A DNA stretch of 64,000 bases from NCBI RefSeq assembly GCF_029227915.1, contig NC_079881.1, positions 12,127,501 through 12,191,500 on the forward strand, given 5' to 3'. A model generated the notes under the pieces. That model was given only the letters and a program-made list of their open reading frames with translations. It did no database searches and was not told the origin of the DNA. This DNA is from Hydractinia symbiolongicarpus. Its lineage: Eukaryota; Cnidaria; Hydrozoa; Anthoathecata; Hydractiniidae. Below, piece by piece: positions 9,247 through 20,456 of the stretch (position 1 is its first letter; each line of letters begins with the position of its first letter). A program made the position numbers and the translations under genes.

Positions 9247-9590
9247 GGCACAGTTAACAAAAAAAGTATGCTGAACATAATGGTTACATAATAATTTTAA
9301 TTTTTGTCACCTAAATGCCATTAGGCCAAAATTGATTCAAAAATTAAAACCACTTCATTTTCGGTTAAATCTGGCACAGTTAACAAATAAAGTATGCTGA
9401 AAATGATGATGGTACAAAAGTTTGATTTTTTGTCACCTTAATGTCATTTTAGGCCAAAATTTATTCAAAAATTAAAACTACTTCATTTTCAACAAAAATT
9501 GGCAAAGTTAACAAAAAAAGTATGCTGAAAATGATGGTCACATCAAAATTTTAATTCTTCGAAACTAAATGCCGTTTAAGACCATAAACG
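9247..9590. repeat. Three diverged tandem copies of a unit of about 125 bp
   Basis: GGCACAGTTAACAAA and the following AGTATGCTGAA recur starting at 9247, 9372 and 9501, giving periods of 125 and 129. Each unit also holds AATTTTAATT/GATTTTTTGTCACC and GGCCAAAATT..ATTCAAAAATTAAAA. The third copy decays near 9590. Confidence 0.7.
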
Positions 9591-11020
9591 TTTCAATCGC
9601 AAAACTTTCAACCATGAATGATTGGCTGTATTTTTTGTTAGCAATTTCTTTTAAAATGTAAGTTTATTATGACACGTTTCGTTTTGTTTGCGTTTGTTGT
9701 AAGATATAATGTCACTTGTGTGCTTTACCTTCAGAGCTTCATGCACCAAACCTCATCGAATGTTTGGCACAACAACACAAAGAATTAGCAGGTTGTCATC
9801 AAAAATTTTGGTAGCGAGCTGAAATTCTTAGAGCCCCCAGGGCTTCTTGTTTAAATTTTTAATTGGAAATTTCTGGTGATATTGGAAGAAAATCTTTCAT
9901 ATAAAGTAAACCAACATTTTAACGTTTTAAAAATGAGAATAATAAAATGTTTATTTCCTTTCTTTTATGCATCAAGAGGTAATATTCGCGTGTTTCGGTG
10001 AAAAGAAATAGGGATAAACGATATACACAGTCTATGTTCTAAATCACATAAAATACGCCATCTTTCCATTAGACAAACTAATCGTCTGAGACGAATACTT
10101 TAGATACAGCACAAATAAATTTTCCTCCCCTTTTCGCAATTCAATTTGTGCGACAATCGATGCACGAATTGGAAAATTATGCAGAAAGAATTAAGATTCC
10201 ATTAGTATAAAAAATCGATGACTTATTTAGATTGTAAACTTACTTCATTGTTATGGCCCAATGTTTTGCTTCAATCGTTTTTGATTTTTAAGCTACTGAG
10301 TTATAACAGAAAAGATTTGCTTTTAAAACGTCACGCTCGATAATGCCATGCTAATTAACTTATGCTTGATATTTTCTCAATTTAACGTTTTATTCCGTCT
10401 ATTTCAGTGTTTATACAGACGAAGTCTTTTTCCAAAAGATCGACTCATTATTACCGCTTGTTGTCTAATCATGTCCGATTTCGCCTCAGTATAAATGCAC
10501 ACAAAGCACACAATGGTGATCGTGTAATCTTTTACGTTTTGAAGAGTAATGAGAAGAAATCTTATTAAATTATTGTTTTTTAAAAATCTGAGGATTCTTT
10601 TTCGTAGCAAGGTTAAAAAAAGAAAAAGAAAAAAGCGTACGTCTTTTTACATAAAATGGCATGAGTTTTTCCTTCATTCATTGGTATTTTCAAGTAAAAA
10701 AAAATGAAATCACCATAATGTTAATGTTTCATTTGCTCGTTGTATCATATTTTGTCGAAATAAAGCAGTTCTATTTTTTTGGACCAATGTTGGCTTACGA
10801 CTGTGTCAAGGTGTCAAAAAGTCAACATTTCAGTTCATTGCACCAAAGATTGTCAAAAACGAAAACAAGTTACAGAGGCAGTCAGTCCGACCAAAAAACC
10901 ACCCGGCACATTTTATAAAGGCAAGGCGCAAAAATTAACACATAATGATTGTGTAAATTTTTGCGTTAATCTTTTAATTGTCGGGGTGTATTAAGAAGAG
11001 AGTAAAAAGGCAGAAATCAA
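9591..11020. other. Non-coding stretch downstream of TPRKB
   Basis: No coding motif found on either strand. Small frames at 10404-10610 and 10661-10918 are judged chance ORFs. The right end is the 3' flank of TPRKB. Confidence 0.35.
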
Positions 11021-11024
11021 TTTT

Positions 11025-11030
11025 TTTATT
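11025..11030 (-). promoter_or_regulatory. AATAAA polyadenylation signal of TPRKB
   Basis: TTTATT on the plus strand is AATAAA on the minus strand, about 36 bases after the TPRKB stop. It suits a very short 3' UTR. Confidence 0.55.
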
Positions 11031-11065
11031 GCTGTGCAGAAAAAACATCTAACATAGAGATGCAT

Positions 11066-11605
11066 CTAAAAAGCATCCTTAGTAGCTACTCGCATGGACA
11101 CAGAATCTGATATGCTTCCTAAACACAGCTCGTCTTCCGTAACTTTATACAAGGATTTGATTTTCGACATGTCGCATAAATTAGCTATTTCATCTGTAAT
11201 CACGGCTTCGCCCTTTACTTCTGTTAACATATCTTTAAACTCTTTAAGCGATGACTCATTGTCGGTAATAAATACAAACAATATACTTCGGTCTGAATCT
11301 TCTAAACGAAATGTTTTCAAAGAACCATTAATACTATTGCTTGGCGACAAATTGAATAAGATTTCAGTTCGCAATGTTCGTGTCTTCATGGATGATGTTT
11401 TACACGCACGTACAGCTTTGTTACAAGCTAGCAATACTGGAAATACGCCAGGAACCAATGCACAATTCAACAGAGTACAATTCATAGAGCTTTTTATCAG
11501 CTTGTTACGTATTTGACCCGTATTCGTGACATTCGTATAAAGAGCTGTATAAACTTGATATCCTGGATGCAGGTCCATTGAAAAGGAAGCTATTTTAGTA
11601 CTCAT
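11066..11605 (-). CDS. TPRKB: EKC/KEOPS complex subunit TPRKB (Cgi121 family)
   Basis: A single-exon 179-residue protein, close to the usual length of about 175. Cgi121/TPRKB binds the PRPK (Bud32) kinase in the KEOPS complex, which makes the t6A base at position 37 of ANN-decoding tRNAs. The family core is visible: LACNKAVRACKTSSMKTRTL, then TEILFNLSPSNSINGSLKTF, and the C-terminal SMRVATKDAF, which matches the conserved 'STKD' end. The start ATG is the first in frame; a T-rich tract ending in AG lies three bases upstream, so the 5' UTR is probably joined by splicing there. GPN3 lies upstream on the same strand with about 410 bases between the coding regions. The coding region has no intron. 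No defects seen. Confidence 0.88.
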   Translation of the reverse strand: MSTKIASFSMDLHPGYQVYTALYTNVTNTGQIRNKLIKSSMNCTLLNCALVPGVFPVLLACNKAVRACKTSSMKTRTLRTEILFNLSPSNSINGSLKTFRLEDSDRSILFVFITDNESSLKEFKDMLTEVKGEAVITDEIANLCDMSKIKSLYKVTEDELCLGSISDSVSMRVATKDAF

Positions 11606-12017
11606 ACTCTAAAAAACACAAAAACAAAATATACTGATTAAGCTAGAATCTAAGAGAAAAATTCAGAAACATTCAGAAAAATAACATTTCAAGGAAACAA
11701 ACTCAAAATAATCTCCCAACTCCCCCACACAGCTGTCAAAGGGAGTAACATAAATAGACATTTCGATAAAAAGGTAAATCTGAAAATATCCATTTAACAC
11801 TAACCATTCTACCCATTTAGCCATTTAAGCGAAAACCAGTCGTTACCAGATAGGAAGAAAATGCTACAAACTTAAAGTAGTTATTACATAAGCATGTTGT
11901 TTTTATTTGTTTGAAATGATAAAAAAGTACAGAAGAAAATATTCACGTTAAATAGTCTTGCGCGAAAGATAATATGCGAGAATTCGTTGCTCAATTATTG
12001 CTGCGATGATAACACGC
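11606..12017 (-). other. Spacer between GPN3 and TPRKB with a splice acceptor and a poly(A) signal
   Basis: On the minus strand, the GPN3 3' flank has AATAAA at 11902-11907, about 110 bases after its stop. Just before the TPRKB ATG the minus strand reads TTTTTGTGTTTTTTAG|AGT|ATG, a strong 3' splice site. Separate transcription with a 5' UTR intron, or trans-splicing, could both explain it. Confidence 0.45.
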
Positions 12018-12845
12018 TCACATATCATAGCGCACATCGTCAGGGTCCTCTTCGTCCGCGACTTTTTCTTTAGGCTCAAAATCTTCGCCGTACTGTATCG
12101 CATTATCTATATGAACTAAAATATCATTCACAGAATCTTCGTCGCTCTTATTCATTGGCAAAAAGCTAACCAATCCATAATCGTCTATAACATCGGCAAT
12201 GGCTTTATTCAGTTTTCGATATTTGATTGGTAGAGAAGAATTTAAATCATCCAGTAGCATGCCAGCATCAGGATTTAAGTAACGGTCAACGGCGTCTAAA
12301 CTCCGGTGATCAAGTAGATCCATTTTTGACATTACATTCACATGCGGTATTTCTAACTGCACCATGGCACTTAACGCAGACATAATACCGGAAAAAAACT
12401 TCGCAGCGTCTACTAAAAATTGAGCGTCTATAATAAATATACCGCATACGCGAAAATCCCACGAGTGGAGCGTCTGTACCAAATTCCTCATCACTGGAAT
12501 GTGGGTGTAAAGTTCAATTTGACCTGGACAATCAAATATAAAGTAATCGTCCTCTCCTTCACCTAGATGCTCCTGTAGCCAGTCTAAGTTCTGCACAAAA
12601 TATTCCATACAAAACACCAAACCACCATTAGGACCCAGTCTTAAATCTTCGGCTTCCATGACGTCATCGACATCAACCAATTCTCGTATGTCGGCTGTGA
12701 CGGGGTAAGTGAAGTGCTCAGCAGCTGGATCGAGATTGACGATACTTGCAACCCGTCCTATGGATTCACAATGTTCGTGTATTGTGTTGCAATAAGTGGA
12801 CTTGCCGGAACCAGCGGGTCCCATCACAAGTTGTGCATACCTCAT
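12018..12845 (-). CDS. GPN3: GPN-loop GTPase 3
   Basis: An intact, intronless 275-residue protein of normal family length. GPN3 is a homodimer-type GTPase needed for assembly and nuclear import of RNA polymerase II (and III). The P-loop GPAGSGKST is at residues 9-17, the defining Gly-Pro-Asn insert at 71-73 ([11 protein letters not shown]), the G3 box DCPGQ at 105-109, and the G4-like SKMDLL at 173-178. The C-terminus is acidic ([11 protein letters not shown]), as in other animals. The start ATG is the first in frame and begins MRYAQLVMG, as expected. The neighbours are TPRKB downstream and the CARD gene upstream, both on the same strand. A retrogene origin is possible given the lack of introns, but the frame is open and the motifs are intact. 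Confidence 0.95.
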   Translation of the reverse strand: MRYAQLVMGPAGSGKSTYCNTIHEHCESIGRVASIVNLDPAAEHFTYPVTADIRELVDVDDVMEAEDLRLGPNGGLVFCMEYFVQNLDWLQEHLGEGEDDYFIFDCPGQIELYTHIPVMRNLVQTLHSWDFRVCGIFIIDAQFLVDAAKFFSGIMSALSAMVQLEIPHVNVMSKMDLLDHRSLDAVDRYLNPDAGMLLDDLNSSLPIKYRKLNKAIADVIDDYGLVSFLPMNKSDEDSVNDILVHIDNAIQYGEDFEPKEKVADEEDPDDVRYDM

Positions 12846-14052
12846 GTCAATGTTTTAAACTTTTCTCTTTTGTGTGTTCATACCTTAATGAAAAGAGATG
12901 TAAAAATGAATTACTGATATCACCACCAGCAACAACAACAACAACAAAAGCAACAACTGTTCTCATATTAACAATAATTGCATCCCCTATACAACATAGT
13001 TAAGAGGTGCAAAAAAGTAAAGCTACATGTTTTCCGGGGAAAAATGCGCACATAACGCTGCCTTGATTACACAGTCGTTTTAAATAACAAATACGCACAT
13101 AACGCTGCCTTGGTTACACAGTCGTTTTAAATAACAAAGAAGCTGTTTGTTGATTGATTTATTTAGTTACTCGTCATTGAATTTTTGTACAAAGTCGTAT
13201 AAGCTATGCTTAACTAAAATTCATCTGCTGAAAATAATGTAAAAATCGCATGTATAATTCCTATATATTACATCTCGAATTTGTATATAAAACTAGTTAC
13301 AAAACTAGCATAAAACTAGTTACAAAAAATAGGGTGTATACTAGTTATAATATTTTTCAGGTTTTTCACAATACGTTGGATAGATGAAAGTTTTTAAAAA
13401 AGATGATAGACACCGCTTCATTCGAATACTGAATAATTTTTGTCTTTGTGTAAAAACTACCTTCAACTCAGAGACCTTTATCTTGAAAATCTTTAATTTT
13501 CTCAAACCGAACGATATAAGGATAAGTTATCCACTGACAAATCCAGCAACAGGAGTTAAAAAATTATTCTTCATATTATAATAAGAAAAAAATTATAAAT
13601 TAAATACTGCAATTAAAACTTCGTTCCCATGAGATTTTTTCTCTTCATGCTATTGATGTCAGTATGAGATGACAGAAGCCCTAGGAACGAGTTTACAACA
13701 GCTATATACATGTCTTTTTAATTCACATATTCACAAATTAAATAAAAAACCATACCAAGGATGGTATTAATTAAAGAGTCTTCTCACAGAACATAAGTTT
13801 CATCTTGTCACCCTTTGTTGCAGAGACGCTGCAGTTGTGTTTGAAAAACAACCCGAAAACAACTAGGTGTACGAAAAGTTACTATCGCGTCTGAAGAAAA
13901 CAAAAATAAAAAGTATCACAAATTTACAGTTTCAGAAAAATTTTTTACAGAACAAAATCTATGAACACACTTCTGGTCTTCATCTGCTTATCTCATCAAG
14001 AACTGTTTCACCTATCTGTATCGTACTCTCCAACCTGCTCGTTGAAAGTCAT
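12846..14052. other. Intergenic region between GPN3 and the CARD gene
   Basis: Holds the GPN3 promoter side and the 3' flank of the CARD gene. There is a CAA-rich run at 12929-12957, a 47-bp direct duplication at 13047-13139, and short ACTAGTTA repeats at 13291-13352. No coding motif; ORFs at 13384-13581 and 13867-14085 are taken as chance. Confidence 0.4.
13047..13139. repeat. 47-bp tandem duplication
   Basis: The unit starting CGCACATAACGCTGCCTTG at 13047 is repeated at 13094 with about one base changed. It lies about 200 bp upstream of the GPN3 start, so it could affect the promoter. Confidence 0.75.
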
Positions 14053-17000
14053 TTAAAAGTCCTGAAACTTGCAGGAATAGGCTAGTGAAACGGGAACTGA
14101 AGAAGAGCGCTCTCTGTTCCACGCTTGAGTGTCTACAAGGATGGAACGTTTCCGATAACCCTTCATATCAGGCTCGAAATGATGTGAGTCTCTATCCTGC
14201 TTTGATGTAACTTCCGCTAGGTGCCTTACAGCGTCCTGTCGTTTAAGTACACTTTTAACGTCTAAAGGCATACTTCCGTTAAAGGAATGTTCAAAAACGG
14301 ATTCCTCGGAAACCTCTCTCCGAACCGATTTATTATCTGTATTAGAGTTTAATCGAGTAATTTCGTTCGACTTATTTTCTTTATTCGAGTTTAACCGAGT
14401 GAATTCGTTGGCGTTGACAACTTCTTCGCCTCTTTCTCTGGGCGAAGCCGACGGATAACTTGCAGAAATGCTTGAAGATGTGCGTATGATATCGGACCTT
14501 GTTGACAACAGCTCGTTATTTTTCTTGTTACATTTTGGCAGAGTCATAACTGGACTATCTGTGTAAATCGTATTTTCTGTGCCGTAGAGCAGACGAATCT
14601 GATCGAACGTCATCAAGCCCTTAGCGGGTAAACTTTGGCTTTTGCTTTCCAACGTAAACAGTCTCTCCTCCTCTCCCGACACCTTACGTTTTATGCTATC
14701 GAGTAAGTCTTTGTTCGGCCGTTTTTTGTAGGCGTACTTGAAACAGGCTGTGTTTTTGCTTTCGTCATCAGAGCAGTCGGATACCTAAGTGAGAAACATG
14801 GTAAAAATATATATCTAGCAACGGTTAGACAAGACTAAGTGAAGACAGCAATAAAAATATCAACTTATAATATTATTTATTCATTTATGCTGAATTCTAT
14901 AAAAAGACAAACAATCTTTTGACAACTATAAACTAAAATAAAAATGATTGAGATGCACAAGTTCTTCTTAAATATAAACAATTGATAAAACAGGCTCAAA
15001 TTAAAGCCACGTTTAAGTTAAGCCAAACACTTTATATTTTGGCTTGTTACACAAAAAGCGTGACTTACTTTATCAAGAGAAATCGGAACATCTTCTTCAG
15101 TATCAGGTTCTTTCTTTGCCCCGATGTCTGGTACTTCCAAACTCTAAAATAATATTTAAACTTTCTACTCAAGAAAAGAAAATACCGACACTTTCTAACT
15201 GTTTTATATTACCAAGAAAGGACGTTTAATCGACTTTTTTTCTTGATAATTATTTGTTATTATGCTGACTAGTGAAAACTTCTTTTGCATTTTTAGTAGT
15301 CGAAGCAGTTTAAATTAGATGTTGGCAGACGAACATACTTCAAAAGTGAACGATCCACTCGATCTTGAAAGTTCGCTACCAAGTCTTTTTTTGGTGAGAA
15401 CAAGCTCTTCGTTTGTTTGTCGTAAACAAGCCCTGATGTCTTCCACCTCTTCTACAGCATCTCTAAATGAATATAAATAAAGAAATATTTATTAGTAAAT
15501 TTTAGCACATTATTAATGTTTAGTACAACTATTATTATTTGGAATATTTATACAGGATATAGTCATTTCAACCTTGTCATCAATGTGGGTCCTGTATTTG
15601 ATGTATATTATAGGTATACAACAGCACTGCCTGTCCAAATTCCCTCACATAGCATAGGTTGACTAGCAGCTGTAAAAAAAACATGCCCGGCCGTGGACTG
15701 AACCACAAATCTTGTGATTATAAAACGAAGTTCATAACCACAAGGCCACGCGCCGTTAACAGACCTTTTTTATAATATAGATAGCAGCAAACAAAAAAAG
15801 ATCATTTGGTCTCTAGCAATAACAGCCAGTAGTTATATCATGAACAAACTAAGCATTGCAACTAAAACCCATGTGAAACGAACCTGTATTTTCCGTCAAG
15901 CGCAGAGTTAATAACCATTTGGTTGTGAATGGCCTCATCGTGCTCCCTCTTGTACCTAAGCAACTCTTCTTGTGAACTTTCGGCAGCTTTCCACGCTTCG
16001 TCTCGCTCCTTCATTAACCTTTCACGTTCTTCTTGCAGTGTTTTCTGATTCTCGCGGTAAGTTTTGATGTCACTTTGATATCTTTTGTTATTTCGCAATA
16101 GGTAAGCGTTGTCGCAATCCAGAGCTGAAAAAGACACAGACCTCAACCTTTTAGTCTCCAAAGACATTTGAAATGTACCTTTATAAACGTAATATTTCTC
16201 TTTTTTTAGACGGAGTGGGCTTATCAAAGAAAGGGATTAAACAATGTAGAGTATTTAAAAGGGGGAAGGTGTCTAAATAACGGGGGGCGGGGATAACGGA
16301 TAATACGGATGATAATAGCGGGGATAATAGTTACGGCATAATACATGAAAGACCATCCTTATGGGCAAACCTTATCGGTGAAAAATCCGCTAGTCAGTAT
16401 TTACGTCGGTGAAAATTATCGTCAACTGGTTAAAAAATTTGTCATTTTAAACTGACGAAATATCGGGCGGGCTAGCTAGAGAAAATGATTTTTTAATTTA
16501 TGTTCTTCTAAATCATCATCAACTCCTTATCAATTACAATACAACCACCGTCTTCCGGTATTACTAAGCCAATCTAATGATGTTTTTACAAGAGCAGAAA
16601 TACTTTTAGATACAACAGCCTTTGGAATGACTTTACAGATTTTCTGAAGCGTAAAGGTAGCTCTGTGACCCAAAATAATTGTTCTTGTTATTTACATCCT
16701 CCTCCACACCATCTTTATTCATCCATCGAAAACTTCTTACTCGTGACAAATTGACTCACTGTTATTAAAGATGGCCTCCTCTGTTATTAATTTCGCCCGA
16801 TAAAAAATCCGTCGCTTAAAATTTTTGTCACCTACCAAAAAATTCGTCAGTTTTACCCACCGATTTATCACCGATAAGGTAGCAACTAACAGATAAACCG
16901 ATAATTACAAAGAAGAGAATGCTGAAGCAGAAGATACTTTACTATACACGAAGAACACACGAGATGTACCATGCAACATTAATAGCAACTACGTACTTAA

Positions 17001-20000
17001 CAATGACGCATGTTATTATGACAGTCCAAAATTACATCCTTACTGCTTTACCCTGCAAATGGGGGTTTTAAGGACAACAAGATAGCTGCACAGCGTGCAG
17101 TCAATGTTATAGTGGAGCTGGGTTTTTTTTACTGAGAATACACAAAGCCTATTTCTAATCATCAACGCATTGCAAACCAATAAAAACTCAAGCCTAGCAT
17201 ATGCAACAGGTGATGCTAGGCTAATTATTAAAATTCGTTTTTATTACTTTTCACAAACGCAAGACTGAAATATAATGAAATAGAAAAGTTACATCATTTT
17301 TTTTAAGTAATAAGGTTTTTAATAAAAGTTAAAAGTTGTACCAGTAAAAGCATGTTTTAATAACACAATATCCCTGCATAAGAGCTAGTTTATGTCCATA
17401 AACTATATACAGCATTGAGAAAACACTTTAAAGCATTGAAGATAAGAAATTCATTAAGGCAACAAAAGGTTGACTTTGCAATTTAGGTAGCATAACTAAT
17501 GCTTGGTGCTTGTTTTACAGAGGAAAAATTAAACAGGGCGGCTAAACTGTAGAACCCTCCTGTTTAGTCACTGAGCAGCGAGCTCAATAATAATATGCAT
17601 ATTTTATTTAAACTGGTAGCCGAATTGTTATTTTATGCCAAGGACGCCTGAAAAAGGATGACAGGGAGATATTTCATGGGCGAAAATCTAAAGATATCTG
17701 CGATAGTCAACCGTTGTTTTATGGGTTAAAGGCTAGTCCATCTAGAAATTCCGTCAAAACGTAAACATCGAAGCTCGTTTATACCACTAGGATAAAATAT
17801 TTTATTCTATTGCTATGTTGAAACAAACACAATAAATTATGATGTATGAAAAAAGCATCATAGCCAAAATTTGCAGGATTATTATTACAAAAGCTATATA
17901 TGCTTCCCTACTACTTTGTGGCTAGCTTCAGGTTGGTAAAAAACAACACAAGAAGTAACAATGGCTAGCCCAAAATGGACTCATACCAAACTAAATGTAA
18001 ACTTGAGAGAAAAGCACAAAATAGCTATCTAGTTGTCTGTATGTATATATTACCTGAGCTTTGTGTTCCACAGCTAATAATGTTAACCAGTCATCGAGAT
18101 AGCTCAGACAATGAGTGAAATGGGCAAACTAATTTCTCTTATTAAGCAATTGAAAGTTTGAAAAAACTAAACCCCTGTTAATGTACTTTCACATCTTCGT
18201 CTACACAAATTACACATTAAAAATACATTCACCATACCTGTGCATCGTATACTGATATCGTTGATTTGGTCTCTGGCGCTGAGGTAGGAGACAGAAAGTT
18301 CGTCTTTATGTTCCTTCAACTTGCATTTCTCTCTGTCGATGATCGAGTACTTGGCGTTGAGCACTTCGCTGTATTTTCGAAACTCGTTTAGCTCTCGCTT
18401 TAACTCGTCCCTCTCTTCTGCCATACAAGAAAGTCGCAGCTTCAAGTCGCGATTTTCCATCTTGTAGGAGTCGACCTGTCTCATTTTGTCGTGATGTGTT
18501 ATAACTTGTTCGTTTAACCTCTTAGAGTTTCTGCGTTCGCTATCACACATGAGTGTAAGGTCTAAAACCTTCAAAAGTAAAGTTAAAATACAGTAACACC
18601 AACTAGCACTCCAGGTTAAACTGCAAAAAACTAAATTAATAATTTTGTGAATTATCAAATATTGTCCACATTTTCTTTAGAACAAAACAGTATCCTCTTC
18701 CTTGTCGTGAGTAGATTACAAATCTGCGTTTTATCAAACAATGCACTCACCTCTTCCTTTAGCTTTGTATTGAACAATTTCAACTCTCCGTTTTCTTTTC
18801 TGATATCATCAATCTCTTCCGTCTGCGCCAACAACTTTCCCTGCAATGCGATGATTAAGTTAGTTTTCTGAACGATCTCTTGTTCAATAGCCCGTTGCAA
18901 GCATTGAGCTTGAGCGACGGCTTCGTTGTTGCCAGCACAATTCTCTTCAGTGAGGCGTTTCACTTCGGAACTTTTTTCAATAATTTCCTGGTAATAAAAT
19001 TTGAAAAAAATAAGTTTTTTAGCATAATATTAGCACCTACAATTGTAGCTATCCTATGAAGTTTATAGCAAGAAGGGCACTGTGTAATTGAAAGGCAAAG
19101 TGAAAATAATTTTCACTCAAGCGTCCTACATCGTTTCAGCGGAAACTCCCATCTTAGCTATCAAACCTTGTTTTGCCAAAAACACCCATCTTCTACCCTG
19201 GCGGTAGATTTCGTTTTTGGAAGACCACTCTTCCCCCTCAACTCCCAATCTCTTTCAGGTCGAACACACCTTCAACTCTTTTATGTGCTGCTGTTGCATC
19301 TGATTCTTATTGTTAGCTTCTAGCAAATGCTTCTCGATAATATTTTTCTCTTCTTGTGCTTTGTGCAAAGACCTTGTGATCCAAGATAAATCGTTGGCCG
19401 TTTGCTGTAATTGTTTTGCAAGTATGACACGATCAAAATCGATCAGTTCTTTGCCAGCCAAGCCTACAAAAAAAAAAAGAAAAATACAAAAAAAATATCC
19501 TTTCCTGTAAAATCTGCCTGTAATGTAGTCGATATAAAACATGCTGAAATTTAACTGTACGCTGTGTATCAAAGCGTCACCACTCTGCCAATACTTTAAC
19601 AACACAAAATCCAACCACTAATATAATCCCAGCCTAATATATGTTCTTTAAAAATAGTATATATGATAAAAAAAGTTAACGATTACCTGTTGTCCAGTTC
19701 CAGGTACCATTAGACATATGTGGAAAAGGTGTCATTACTAAAAAAGGATATTATTATAATTTTTCTATCAAATTCAAAATATGGCAAGGTGAACAATGAC
19801 TAATAAAAAAGACAATAAATATAATAACAACATTAAACAAATAAATGACACAGGAACTGTAAAGATAATAAATCAACTACCTGCTGTAATAACACCAAAA
19901 TCCCTATTCTCAGAGAGTACACAAAAATTACAAATCTTGTAGGTATATTCGATAGGAATACTTGGCTTTACCTTACTCAATAGAAAAATTAATTGATGTA

Positions 20001-20456
20001 AGGTTAACTTTCTCTGTGCGTACCTGCTGTAGGCTTTTTCCCAGTACACTGTTCATATAAACAGGGATGTTCATATTCAAGAGAATCAAAGAAATGCTTT
20101 ACTCCAGCCACGCCTTTGCGTTTTATGACATCCAGGAAAATGGAAACTTTTTGTTGGCGTGTGTTTCCTGTTTTGCTTATAATTTCACAATCTTCGTCAT
20201 CTAAGACTGATTTACTTCGAAGATAGCTAAAGAATTAAAATAGATATAAAAATAATAATGAAAAATAACATTTCAAAAAGTTATATATAAAACTAGTGAG
20301 TTGTTATAGTTACCTCATTATAAATTGGCGCTCCAAGTCAAGATTTGTGACAATATTTAAGTGATTACGATCAATAACTTTTATGCAATCATATTCATCT
20401 TCATCCTCCTCTTCTTTCTCATTCACCTGAACTGCATCCTCAGTAAATGCACTCAT
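14053..20456 (-). CDS. CARD-coiled-coil adaptor, CARD9/CARMA-like without MAGUK domains
   Basis: Ten exons on the minus strand: 20314-20456, 20024-20226, 19687-19737, 19270-19463, 18751-18987, 18238-18568, 15884-16124, 15339-15462, 15069-15143, 14053-14784. All junctions are GT..AG and phases agree throughout, giving 776 residues and a TAA stop. Residues about 24-112 form a CARD: after an acidic start come YLRSKSVLDDEDCEII, QQKVSIFLDVIKRKG and FFDSLEYEHPCLYEQCTGK, close in pattern to CARD9/CARD11 ('L..LQRTG...F..SLE..YP.LY..VTGKEP'). Residues about 133-508 are coiled coil, rich in Glu, Lys and Leu. Residues 509-776 are a Ser/Asn-rich linker with an internal near-repeat (EFTRLNSNKENKS / EITRLNSNTDNKS). 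No PDZ, SH3 or GUK follows the stop. In vertebrates such proteins nucleate BCL10-MALT1 filaments for NF-kB activation; that role here is inference. Intron 6 holds a DNA element and intron 7 a SINE. Confidence 0.85.
15553..15757 (-). mobile_element. tRNA-derived SINE copy in an intron of the CARD gene
   Basis: On the minus strand the head (from about 15757) has an A-box-like TGGCCTTGTGG (15738-15748) and a consensus B box GGTTCAGTCC (15695-15704) at tRNA-like spacing. The body shares a CTATGTGAGGGAATTTGG-type stretch with the two longer copies at 27394-33056 and 43355-43672. The left end near 15553 is approximate. Confidence 0.6.
16369..16880. mobile_element. Inverted-repeat DNA element of 512 bp in an intron of the CARD gene
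   Basis: ACCTTATCGGTGAAAAATC at 16369 is mirrored by the end at 16880, whose reverse complement reads ACCTTATCGGTGATAAATC (18 of 19 match). Subterminal CTGACGAA and CGTCGGTGAAAA motifs also repeat on both sides. No ORF inside, so non-autonomous. Target duplication not clear (GCAA near both ends). Confidence 0.65.

Noticed and set aside
11094-11516. 140-codon plus-strand ORF
   Set aside because: Antisense shadow of TPRKB, which has clear family motifs on the minus strand.
12714-13003. Plus-strand ORFs over the GPN3 5' end
   Set aside because: They are antisense shadows of the GPN3 coding region.
15658-15757. Functional tRNA gene suggested by A and B boxes
   Set aside because: No cloverleaf with an acceptor stem could be drawn, and the body continues into sequence shared with other SINE copies.
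19861-19930. Possible extra CARD-gene exon around an ACAGCAG|GTAG site
   Set aside because: It would be a 3-base exon between an AG and a GT; the exon 2 to exon 3 join is in phase without it.
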